From: JBBQED01 sp038320345 | GTDB lineage: Bacteria > Bacteroidota > Bacteroidia > AKYH767-A > OLB10 | Reading direction: 5' to 3' | NCBI GenBank assembly: GCA_038320345.1 | Contig: JBBQED010000034.1 | Span: forward strand, 1 to 14,018 | DNA length: 14,018 nt | Part shown: positions 7,396 through 14,018 of the stretch, in pieces | Layout: each line of letters begins with the position of its first letter | How positions within the stretch are numbered: the stretch's first letter is position 1 | Program-made: the position numbers and the translations under genes | Notes under the pieces: generated by a model | The model's input: only the letters and a program-made list of their open reading frames with translations | Databases searched by the model: none | Told to the model about the DNA's origin: nothing

Positions 7396-8061
7396 ATGTC
7401 AGTCCTGATTGCCCCTTCTATGTTATCTGCAGATTTTTCAAATCTTCAGAAAGACATCAAAATGGTTAATGAAAGTAAAGCGGATTGGTTTCATCTGGAT
7501 ATTATGGATGGAGTTTTTGTGCCAAATATTTCCTTCGGACTGCCGGTAGTAAAAGCCATCAAGAAACATGCACGTCGACCGCTTGATGTACATCTGATGA
7601 TTGTGGAGCCGGATAAATATCTTGCAGCTTTTGCTGATGCAGGTGCGGCGATCATTTCTGTACATTATGAAGCATGCACTCATCTACATCGTACCATTCA
7701 GAACATGCGTCAGCTGGGAGTATTAGCAGGAGTTGCCATTAATCCACATACTCCTATTCACTTACTTTCTGAAGTCATTAAAAATATCGATGTAGTTTGT
7801 ATGATGTCGGTTAATCCTGGTTTCGGCGGACAACGATTCATTCGAAATACCTACAGTAAAATCCATGAATTGAAAGAGCTCATTCAACAGAAAGATTCCT
7901 CAGCAAAAATTGAAATTGATGGAGGCGTTGATTTTTTGAACGCTGCCGAGTTAATTAAAGCGGGTGCTGATATTCTTGTTGCAGGGAATACAGTATTCTC
8001 AGCCGAAGATCCTTCGGAAGCGATTACCCGTCTTAAAAACAGTGTTACTGAGCTCGTTTAG
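7396..8061 (+). CDS. rpe: Ribulose-phosphate 3-epimerase
   Basis: The 221 residues form a complete TIM-barrel epimerase that interconverts D-ribulose 5-phosphate and D-xylulose 5-phosphate in the pentose phosphate pathway. Visible landmarks are IAPSMLSADF (5-14), HLDIMDGVFVPNISFG (33-48), DVHLMI (64-69), the phosphate-binding loop SVNPGFGGQ (138-146) and KIEIDGGV (171-178). The metal ligands and acid/base residues are His33, Asp35, His66 and Asp175. Length is typical. A near-consensus -7 box TAGCTTCG (7366-7373, one mismatch) stands about 22 bases before the start and could be its promoter, though no -33 TTG is obvious. It converges on the LKR-like gene, and the two stop codons overlap (TAG on plus at 8059-8061, TAA on minus at 8060-8058), with no terminator between. 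Confidence 0.96.
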   Translation: MSVLIAPSMLSADFSNLQKDIKMVNESKADWFHLDIMDGVFVPNISFGLPVVKAIKKHARRPLDVHLMIVEPDKYLAAFADAGAAIISVHYEACTHLHRTIQNMRQLGVLAGVAINPHTPIHLLSEVIKNIDVVCMMSVNPGFGGQRFIRNTYSKIHELKELIQQKDSSAKIEIDGGVDFLNAAELIKAGADILVAGNTVFSAEDPSEAITRLKNSVTELV

Positions 8062-9272
8062 TTATCGATTACTCTTGCGTAATCAGCAAGGTATTCAAAT
8101 CGCTCTGTAAGTTTCCCTTCTGCGGCAATTGTTCCACGAGCAAGTAGTCCTTCTTCATCATGGTCAAGCGATGGCATAATACGTTCCATCAAATGTTTTC
8201 CAAAACCTTCGGATGCATCTCTCGGCAATTCACAAGGAAGATTATCAATAGCCATTACCGTTATCGTAGATGTAGCAAAGGGCTCTTCTAGTTTTTCAGT
8301 GACTGGATTATAGCCATAAAATTTATCTTCAATAGTTGAAGCCTTCATGGTTGATGGAATACTACCATTGATATCGCAGGTAACATCAGCAATTACACTA
8401 ATATGAAAACGATGTCCTCTCATTTCTTCTTTGGTAAACATTACCGGAGCATTAGGATCCCAGAAAGTACAATGTATCAATAAATCGCAGGCACTAGCAT
8501 AACAACCTGGTTCAGCAAAGAAACATTCGAACTTTTCAGGATGATGATAAAACTCATTGCTACTCCAAGGAGAACCATCTAATGAACGATAATAGTCGGC
8601 AGTATGCAATTGTACATAAACTGGTTCACGGAATGAATAATTTAAAAATTCATAAGGAGTAACTTTTCGCATTCCGAGCACTCCTAAAGTTTCAATAGCT
8701 CCATTTGCCACCCTTCCTCCTCCTGTAATTACGATTTTAATATTGGGGAGATTCACTTTTGATAACTCTTGAAACAATTCTTTTTTATCATGACAAAGAT
8801 GAGCTGGCTTAATCGTAAATAAACCATATTTCAAACCATACGCCATGATTCCATTATACGCACCCACGATTCCTGCAAAGCGACCAAAACCAATCACACG
8901 ATTACCGTTATCATCCACCAAACATTCGTAATCTATCAGCCGAACTTTCTTTGCTAGGATGGCTTGTAATAGTTCTTTATTATGAGGTTGTTTTTTTATG
9001 GTGTGAGAAAAGAAAAAATAAGATTTATGTGCAATGAGTTTATCTTTTGGAACTTCTTTAACACCCATCAGTACATCACAGTCGGAAAGGTCTTCTTGCA
9101 AAAACACTCCATGTGATAAAAATTCCTGATCCGTATAACAACGCCACGGACTAGGTTGCACCACAATTTTAAGATCGGGGTACTGCTCAATTAAATATTT
9201 ACACTGTACTGGTGTAAATGGAACCCGCTTATCGTATGGGATTTTTTCTTCTCTGATGATACCTACTTTCAT
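8058..9272 (-). CDS. Lysine-forming saccharopine dehydrogenase / LKR-like oxidoreductase
   Basis: The 404-residue protein belongs to the AlaDh/PNT superfamily: it starts MKVGIIREEKIPYDKRVPFTP and has a nucleotide-binding loop VITGGGRVANGA at 181-192. It resembles the lysine-ketoglutarate reductase domain of AASS and yeast Lys1 more than alanine dehydrogenase. Supporting segments are GVKEVP (70-75), YFFFSHTIKKQ (85-95), VRLIDYECLVD (110-120), SVIADVTCDINGSIPST (292-308) and IDNLPCELPRDAS (342-354). Lys72 and His90 fall where the catalytic Lys/His pair of Lys1 lies. The expected reaction joins lysine and 2-oxoglutarate to saccharopine with NAD(P)H, or the reverse. The partner dehydrogenase is not in the window. 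It follows mltG by 64 bases, and a -7-like box sits 4 bases before its ATG. Databases may label it alanine dehydrogenase. Confidence 0.85.
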   Translation of the reverse strand: MKVGIIREEKIPYDKRVPFTPVQCKYLIEQYPDLKIVVQPSPWRCYTDQEFLSHGVFLQEDLSDCDVLMGVKEVPKDKLIAHKSYFFFSHTIKKQPHNKELLQAILAKKVRLIDYECLVDDNGNRVIGFGRFAGIVGAYNGIMAYGLKYGLFTIKPAHLCHDKKELFQELSKVNLPNIKIVITGGGRVANGAIETLGVLGMRKVTPYEFLNYSFREPVYVQLHTADYYRSLDGSPWSSNEFYHHPEKFECFFAEPGCYASACDLLIHCTFWDPNAPVMFTKEEMRGHRFHISVIADVTCDINGSIPSTMKASTIEDKFYGYNPVTEKLEEPFATSTITVMAIDNLPCELPRDASEGFGKHLMERIMPSLDHDEEGLLARGTIAAEGKLTERFEYLADYARVIDN

Positions 9273-9276
9273 GCTG

Positions 9277-9284
9277 CAAAGGTA
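9277..9284 (-). promoter_or_regulatory. Candidate -7 promoter box immediately before the LKR-like gene
   Basis: Read on the minus strand, TACCTTTG matches TAnnTTTG exactly and ends only 4 bases before the ATG at 9272. If used, transcription would begin about 2 bases before the start codon, giving an essentially leaderless mRNA. No good TTG is found about 20 bases upstream, so the assignment is uncertain. Confidence 0.5.
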
Positions 9285-9336
9285 AGCGGTATCAGGAGAA
9301 AATCCTCATATTTTACTACGACAAGAGTATCCTCTA

Positions 9337-10398
9337 TTAGGACCTTATTCCTCTCCGGTTCAATTCTTTCTGAAATCTGCGAGCATTCAGCAAATGATCA
9401 TCATACGTTTTTGCAAATGCATGGTATCCTGAAAAATCATCTCTTGCACAAAAAAAGAGATAAGGGTGCTTTTGATAATTCAAGACCGCATCAATCGAGG
9501 ATACCGAAGGCATACAAATCGGGCCCGGTGGCAAACCTGTGTACATATACGTATTGAAAGGAGAATCAATTTCCTTGTATTCATTCAACACTCTTCGAAT
9601 TGTAAAATCCCCTAAAGCATACACCAGTGTAGGGTCGGCTTCAAGCTTCCACCCTTTTTTATAACGATTCATATACACTCCGGCAATCACAGGCTTCTCA
9701 TCATTCTTTCTGGTTTCTTGTTCAACTATTGATGCAAGTGCGCTCACTTCGGCTTGCGACAAACCAATTTCTTTTGCTTTTAACTTTCGTGATTCCGTCC
9801 AAAATACTTTGTACTCTTTGGTCATCCTTTCAAAAAACTGCTCTGCAGAAGTGTTCCATTTGAATTCGTAGGTATTTGGAATCAACAATGACAAACTACT
9901 ATTCGCATTAAAACCGTATTGTGCTAGAAATACATCATCACGAAGTAATGAGGAAAGCGAAGTTGAATCAAGTTCCAATTTTGAGCCTACAATACCTGCA
10001 AGCTGATCAACAGTTCGGATATTACTGAATGTAAGCATCACTGGAGTTTGTTTTCCAGAACGCAACAGTCCGATCAGTTCTTTATTATTCATTCCAGAAC
10101 GGATTTGATATTTTCCGGGCTTTATATTCCCTTTATACTTCATCTGCTCCGACACCCATTCAAACGTTGCACTGTTTTTCAATAACCCTTGTACTTGTAA
10201 AACTCGCATTACCTCTGGAAAAGTAGAACCAGTAGGTATATAAATAAATTGCGTTTTATGATTTTTAATGACAATATTCGGAGCAAATACTTTCCGGTAG
10301 AAGATCCATGCGGTAAGCATAACAGAAATTCCTATTACGATGGTAAAGGATATCAGTATTTTTCTTAACCGAGTGTACGAGGATTTCTTTTTAGCCAC
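9337..10398 (-). CDS. mltG: Endolytic peptidoglycan transglycosylase MltG (YceG-like)
   Basis: This 353-residue membrane-anchored enzyme cleaves nascent glycan strands and sets their length. A basic N-terminus (MAKKKSSYTRLRK) leads into one transmembrane segment at about 14-34, then a LysM-like part (GSTFPEVMRVLQVQGLL, 57-73; KPGKYQIRSGM, 93-103), then the YceG domain with LIPNTYEFKWN (172-182), the catalytic ASIVEQET (222-229), ADPTLVYALG (254-263) and SPFNTYMYTGLPPGPICMPS (279-298). Glu226 should be the catalytic acid corresponding to E. coli Glu218. The start codon is GTG (10396-10398); no ATG lies in frame nearby upstream, and starting later would break the membrane anchor. It begins 13 bases after the multiheme gene's stop and is probably co-transcribed with it and dapF. 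Confidence 0.95.
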   Translation of the reverse strand: MAKKKSSYTRLRKILISFTIVIGISVMLTAWIFYRKVFAPNIVIKNHKTQFIYIPTGSTFPEVMRVLQVQGLLKNSATFEWVSEQMKYKGNIKPGKYQIRSGMNNKELIGLLRSGKQTPVMLTFSNIRTVDQLAGIVGSKLELDSTSLSSLLRDDVFLAQYGFNANSSLSLLIPNTYEFKWNTSAEQFFERMTKEYKVFWTESRKLKAKEIGLSQAEVSALASIVEQETRKNDEKPVIAGVYMNRYKKGWKLEADPTLVYALGDFTIRRVLNEYKEIDSPFNTYMYTGLPPGPICMPSVSSIDAVLNYQKHPYLFFCARDDFSGYHAFAKTYDDHLLNARRFQKELNRRGIRS

Positions 10399-10411
10399 GG
10401 GTATTTTTATT

Positions 10412-12436
10412 TCAGCTATTGCGAGTAAGTTGGCGATATGCTGTTGATGCTTGCACGTTAGCAGGGTTCTTTCTCAGAATTTGTTTGAGGATTTTTATCG
10501 CATCCTCTCTTCTATTTAAAACGACAAACAAGCCTGCTTTATTGAGTAATGCGGGTTCATAATCAGGATCTAAATATAAAGCTCGGTCATAATACACTTC
10601 CGCAGCTTTGGCATTCTGTTCAGTAGATAATAATAAATACCCTAGATTAGAAAAACCTGGAGCATACTCCGGATGCGTTTTAACGAGATCCAAGTAGAGT
10701 TCTTTGGCTTGTGCAATATTTTCTGATGCTGCCAATGCACTTGCATACTTATTCGAAAAATCAGGATAAAAAGGTGCCAATCGATTCGCCTGGGAAAACC
10801 ATGGGAGTGCAGCTGTTGTATTTCCCAATGAATTATAAGACTCCGCGATTCGGTAACAGGTCCATGCTGGATAATTATCAAACTGCTGATGATTCAATTT
10901 ATCGCTCAGATTTTTTACTTGTTCCACATATTGAATCACTTTACTGAAATCATTTTTCAAGTAATATAATTGAATCAACCGGCCGATGTTTTTAGTGATG
11001 TCAACATTATTTCCCGATGGAATATATCTTTCCGCCGAATCCAACATCGCAATTCCTAGTCCGAATTTTTCAAAATAATTGATATACGCCTGTGCCTTTG
11101 CTTCAACGGGTGGATTTGGATTATTGATACATGAAATTCCAGAGAAAATTTTCGTTGCTGCTGGTAATGTTGTTTTACCTGGAATACTGATTTTATGATC
11201 ATGAACACTTACATGGGGAATATCACTGGCTCCGTTGAATGCCATATGACAACTCACACAATTATTTCCGGCCTTGGTATTTAGATGAGGATCATTAGTA
11301 CAAAGTGTTTCTTTTCCCGATTGATGACAATTCGTACAAGCTGCATTAAAAACTTTATCTCCTGTTACTCTCACACTGATATGTGGATTATGGCAAGTCA
11401 CACAAGTCAGTGCATTCTTATAAGGTTTGAGAGCAAGGTTTGTTGAGGCAGGATTTTTTTCGATTTTCTCAATCGTGCTGATAAAACACTTGCTCATTTT
11501 TAATCGCTCAGCATGTGAAGCCATAATATGCTCTTGTTCCCTTCCTTTGTAAACGGGCATAAAAACATTCATCACATCCGACAATGCCATTCCTGGTTTG
11601 AAATCCAGAAATGATTTCCCTTCATTCAACACCGCATTACCTTGCACATGACATCGTTGACAAACATCGAGTTGTAAATTCACCGCGAGCTTTGCAGGAT
11701 TTACGATTGAATAATCAATGTATTTTGAAGTATCGACATAAACTCCCGTTGATTTTAATTGAACATGCACACTCCCAGGACCATGACATCGCTCACAGTC
11801 AATTCCTTGTTTTACCAAGTTGTATTTATTTTCTGAACCCAATTCAAATTCCGGGTAACCGTTATGACAACTCATGCACTCCACTCCAATCATCCTATTA
11901 AAGCGGGTGTTATTTCCATCCTCAAATCCAGGAGGAAGATCCCACTGTCCTTTTTGCGTATAGAATGTCAGCGGAGCTTGGAATAAAAATCCGTTAGAAG
12001 ACCACATATGCGAATTGGTATGCTGACCGGAACCAACAATGTACTTAATCGTTTCAATTCTTTTATGAACAGTATCTTTCCCATCGAGTCTGAATTCCAT
12101 AAATTTCAAACTATCTTTCTCCCACAATGGAGAATAATAAAAATCCTTGAATTTATCGTACACCACAGGATGCCCTTCAAATTTTCCTGAGCTTTTTGCA
12201 TGCGAAGCCAAATCAAAAGATTTACCCATGCCAGTATGGGTATAAGTTTCATGAATATTACTATGACATCCCTTACACGTCTCCATACCTACATAGCGGG
12301 CAGTATCGCTTAAACCTGCATAAGTAGTTAAAGGTGACTCTACTTTTTTTGAAGAGGAACAATACCAATTCATCATGGCAATAGCGGCAACTATTGCAAT
12401 ACACATCAAGAGACGGAAAGATCGTCTTAAAATCAT
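10412..12436 (-). CDS. Seven-heme c-type cytochrome with C-terminal TPR domain, putative lipoprotein
   Basis: The 674-residue protein has seven CXXCH heme-binding motifs, at residues 54-58 (CKGCH), 187-191 (CMSCH), 214-218 (CERCH), 259-263 (CQRCH), 345-349 (CVTCH), 367-371 (CTNCH) and 393-397 (CVSCH). Heme is attached after export. The hydrophobic N-terminus ending in MMNWYC followed by SSS suggests a lipoprotein signal peptide with Cys26 lipidated; the lipobox is not canonical. Residues about 446-674 form tetratricopeptide repeats, clearest at 525-557, 593-626 and 627-660. This combination occurs in a cytochrome c554-like family annotated only as TPR proteins. An electron-transfer or heme-dependent role at the cell envelope is likely; the substrate is unknown. 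It overlaps the GNAT gene by ATGA and precedes mltG by 13 bases. No cytochrome maturation genes are in the window. Confidence 0.93.
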   Translation of the reverse strand: MILRRSFRLLMCIAIVAAIAMMNWYCSSSKKVESPLTTYAGLSDTARYVGMETCKGCHSNIHETYTHTGMGKSFDLASHAKSSGKFEGHPVVYDKFKDFYYSPLWEKDSLKFMEFRLDGKDTVHKRIETIKYIVGSGQHTNSHMWSSNGFLFQAPLTFYTQKGQWDLPPGFEDGNNTRFNRMIGVECMSCHNGYPEFELGSENKYNLVKQGIDCERCHGPGSVHVQLKSTGVYVDTSKYIDYSIVNPAKLAVNLQLDVCQRCHVQGNAVLNEGKSFLDFKPGMALSDVMNVFMPVYKGREQEHIMASHAERLKMSKCFISTIEKIEKNPASTNLALKPYKNALTCVTCHNPHISVRVTGDKVFNAACTNCHQSGKETLCTNDPHLNTKAGNNCVSCHMAFNGASDIPHVSVHDHKISIPGKTTLPAATKIFSGISCINNPNPPVEAKAQAYINYFEKFGLGIAMLDSAERYIPSGNNVDITKNIGRLIQLYYLKNDFSKVIQYVEQVKNLSDKLNHQQFDNYPAWTCYRIAESYNSLGNTTAALPWFSQANRLAPFYPDFSNKYASALAASENIAQAKELYLDLVKTHPEYAPGFSNLGYLLLSTEQNAKAAEVYYDRALYLDPDYEPALLNKAGLFVVLNRREDAIKILKQILRKNPANVQASTAYRQLTRNS

Positions 12437-12978
12437 ATGATAGACTGTGGCCTCAACAATTGCATCATGGTGACATCATGCCATTTAGCGTCATATACAA
12501 TCCATTCACGTAAAACGCCACAAGTTCTGAATCCAACTTTTTGAAACAGTCGCAAACTCGCATGATTTGAATTTTCAATATGACAAAACAACTGATGTAA
12601 ATTTAGTGTTGCGAAAGAATACTGAGCAAGTAAACTCAATGCTTCAGCTGCGTACCCTTTATTTCTTTTGGTACGGTCACCTATTAAAATTCCTACTCCA
12701 GCTCTACGGTGTTGCGGATCAAATTCAAAAAGATCGATGTATCCGATTGTAGGTCCAGGTTCAGGAATTTCCAAAATCAATTCTATGGCTAACCTAAGTT
12801 GGCGCGCAACATAAATATCTTGAACAGCATTTTTGTAGTACTGTTCAAGTGTATATTTTGAATAAGGACTTAATGTTCCGCTGACCGGCCAGATTTCGAT
12901 GTCGTTTTCATAAATCATCATCAAATCCACGTCACGTGGTTCTAGCGCTCTTAATAAAATCGTATTTCCTCTTATCAT
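12433..12978 (-). CDS. GNAT-family N-acetyltransferase, RimJ/RimL or SpeG-like
   Basis: The 181-residue protein has the GNAT fold pattern: a start of the form IRGNTILLRALEPRDVDLM, a central TIGYIDLFEFDPQHRRAGVGILIG (77-100), the acetyl-CoA pyrophosphate-binding loop RTKRNKGYAAEAL (102-114), and the closing ENSNHASLRLFQKVGFRTCGVLRE (135-158). This arrangement is that of RimJ/RimL-type protein acetyltransferases and of the related spermidine acetyltransferase SpeG. The acceptor, which may be a protein N-terminus or a small amine, cannot be read from the sequence. Its start overlaps the dapF stop, and its stop overlaps the start of the multiheme gene, in both cases by ATGA, so it is the middle member of a translationally coupled trio. 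Length is normal and no break is seen. Confidence 0.92.
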   Translation of the reverse strand: MIRGNTILLRALEPRDVDLMMIYENDIEIWPVSGTLSPYSKYTLEQYYKNAVQDIYVARQLRLAIELILEIPEPGPTIGYIDLFEFDPQHRRAGVGILIGDRTKRNKGYAAEALSLLAQYSFATLNLHQLFCHIENSNHASLRLFQKVGFRTCGVLREWIVYDAKWHDVTMMQLLRPQSII

Positions 12979-13766
12979 ATAAGTTCAACTGTACCTTCAA
13001 AAACTAATTCAGCTGGGCCTTCCAGCCACACATTATCAAAACCATTATTTAACTGATGAAACTTAACATATAATTCGCCGCCGGGAGTGATCACTTCGGC
13101 ACCATCCGCAGACGAAGATATTTTTTTCATGAATACCGAAGCAAGCACAGAAGCCGTTACTCCTGTTCCACAGCTCAGGGTTTCATCTTCAACTCCTCGT
13201 TCAAAAGTCCTGACTTCCACTCTCCCCTGCTGCACACTAACGAAGTTAACATTCACACCTTCTTGAAAATACCTACTACTATTTCTTATTTTTTTTCCTT
13301 CCGAAAACACATCAACTGTTGAAGGATCATCTACCCATTTGATATAATGTGGAGATCCAGTATTTAAGAAGCAATCTCCGTTCTCCAAGACTTCCACCTC
13401 TGAAACATTTCCCATTTGAAGGGATACCCAATCTTTTTCATTTTGAATAACTGCTTTATGCGATCCATCGCTAGCTACAAAACTGGTCGATTTACCAATA
13501 TAACTTTGGCTATAGGCAAATTGTGTTAGACATCGGCCGCCGTTACCACACATAGAACCTGGGTTACCATCTGAATTAAAGTAGCGCATCTTAAAATCAG
13601 CATCTTCGGATTTCGAGATTATCATTAGACCGTCAGCGCCAATTCCAAACCTACGGTCGCACAAGCGCTTGATCTGCTCTGCACTGATTTCCGGCAATCC
13701 TTCCCATCCATCCAGAATGATAAAATCATTACCCGTACCTTGGTATTTATAGAATTTTAGTTCCAT
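12975..13766 (-). CDS. dapF: Diaminopimelate epimerase
   Basis: From ATG 13766 the product has 263 residues, the usual DapF size. It converts LL- to meso-diaminopimelate, the precursor of lysine and of the peptidoglycan cross-link, without a cofactor. Landmarks are KYQGTGNDFIILD (7-19), RRFGIGADGLM (38-48), MRYFNSDGNPGSMCGNGGRC (60-79) and RTFERGVEDETLSCGTG (186-202). The two catalytic cysteines are Cys73 and Cys199. A GTG at 13835 would add 23 residues of no family likeness, so I prefer the ATG. It is the first gene of the minus-strand cluster and overlaps the GNAT gene by ATGA. Candidate -7 boxes are TAACTTTG (13852-13845) and TAACTTTA (13779-13772). The pairing with mltG downstream makes sense, since both serve cell-wall synthesis. 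Confidence 0.97.
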   Translation of the reverse strand: MELKFYKYQGTGNDFIILDGWEGLPEISAEQIKRLCDRRFGIGADGLMIISKSEDADFKMRYFNSDGNPGSMCGNGGRCLTQFAYSQSYIGKSTSFVASDGSHKAVIQNEKDWVSLQMGNVSEVEVLENGDCFLNTGSPHYIKWVDDPSTVDVFSEGKKIRNSSRYFQEGVNVNFVSVQQGRVEVRTFERGVEDETLSCGTGVTASVLASVFMKKISSSADGAEVITPGGELYVKFHQLNNGFDNVWLEGPAELVFEGTVELI

Positions 13767-13844
13767 CGCTGTAAAGTTAAATAAAACAAAGTCGCCTGCC
13801 TCTACGTTTAAACCTTGAAATCCTAGGAACAGCACTTGTTAAAA

Positions 13845-13852
13845 CAAAGTTA
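13845..13852 (-). promoter_or_regulatory. Candidate -7 promoter box for the dapF cluster
   Basis: TAACTTTG on the minus strand matches TAnnTTTG exactly and would give a leader of about 75 bases before the dapF ATG. No TTG is present at the -33 position. An exact match to this short box is expected several times by chance in a window of this size, so support is weak. Confidence 0.35.
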
Positions 13853-13881
13853 AATTCACAATGGATTCATGAATTAGGAGA

Positions 13882-13889
13882 TATTTTTG
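13882..13889 (+). promoter_or_regulatory. Candidate -7 promoter box for the right-edge gene
   Basis: TATTTTTG matches TAnnTTTG and lies about 68 bases before the ATG at 13958. The -33 TTG is not seen. It would be divergent from, and nearly overlapping, the candidate dapF promoter. Confidence 0.3.
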
Positions 13890-13957
13890 ACTTCGCTAAT
13901 TAAAACCGAAAAAAACTGATAAAACATTACTCTTTTAACTCAAATCGTGCTAAAAAA

Positions 13958-14018
13958 ATGAAAAGTATCAGAAAGTATGCAGGAATATTCCTGCTGGCAA
14001 TGAGCGGCAGTATTGCGG
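13958..14018 (+). CDS. Start of a secreted or membrane protein, cut by window edge
   Basis: Only 20 codons are inside the window: MKSIRKYAGIFLLAMSGSIA. A positively charged start followed by a hydrophobic stretch looks like a signal peptide or membrane anchor. From memory, HtrA/Do-type serine proteases of Bacteroidota often start this way and can stand next to dapF, so that is my first guess. Nothing in the visible sequence proves it. It is transcribed divergently from dapF. Confidence 0.5.
   Translation, partial: MKSIRKYAGIFLLAMSGSIA

Noticed and set aside
11611..12190. Plus-strand open frames inside the multiheme gene
   Set aside because: They lie opposite heme-motif-coding sequence and show no domain or signal peptide.
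13767..13835. Longer dapF start at GTG 13835
   Set aside because: The 23 extra residues do not resemble DapF, whose conserved N-terminus begins right after ATG 13766.
1..14018. CRISPR arrays, tRNA or rRNA genes, insertion sequences, prophage genes
   Set aside because: I saw no regularly spaced direct repeats, no tRNA-like cloverleaf, no rRNA segments, no transposase and no phage genes.

Overview
The window looks like chromosomal DNA of a member of the Bacteroidota. The evidence is a type IX secretion (T9SS) C-terminal sorting domain, a short primary sigma factor without region 1.1, signal peptides ending in AQ or SQ, start codons without purine-rich Shine-Dalgarno sequences, and a promoter of the Bacteroidota type (TTG, 20 bases, TAnnTTTG) before rpsO. 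The base composition is AT-rich. I cannot place it below phylum level; the surface-protein families would fit Chitinophagia or Saprospiria-like lineages.

Positions 1-2491 (minus strand) hold two secreted surface proteins that overlap by ATGA. The downstream one is a beta-propeller-like protein cut by the window edge. The upstream one carries a T9SS sorting tail, but an in-frame TAA interrupts its signal peptide, and its N-terminus looks as if it came from a different protein family than the rest. Positions 2492-2876 are non-coding and contain a GC-richer structured element (about 2640-2724) of a kind I believe recurs between genes in Bacteroidota.

Positions 2877-8061 (plus strand) are mostly housekeeping: a small secreted protein coupled by ATGA to a Cdd1-family helix-hairpin-helix protein, then rpsO and pnp (S15 and PNPase, the gene order also known from E. 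coli), the primary sigma factor rpoD, and rpe. Strong hairpin terminators follow rpsO, pnp and rpoD, so these behave as short transcription units.

Positions 8058-13766 (minus strand) are a second cluster. It starts with dapF, followed by a GNAT acetyltransferase and a seven-heme cytochrome/TPR lipoprotein, both joined by ATGA overlaps. mltG follows after 13 bases, and a lysine-forming saccharopine dehydrogenase-like (LKR-like) oxidoreductase after 64 bases, with a possible promoter of its own. The cluster touches lysine/diaminopimelate and peptidoglycan metabolism, with a redox protein of unknown role in the middle. At the right edge a divergent gene begins with a signal-peptide-like N-terminus.

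Most of the window is ordinary core genome. The best candidates for a second look are the interrupted and apparently chimeric T9SS gene, the structured intergenic element, the multiheme-TPR protein inside the dapF-mltG cluster, and the near-leaderless LKR-like gene.
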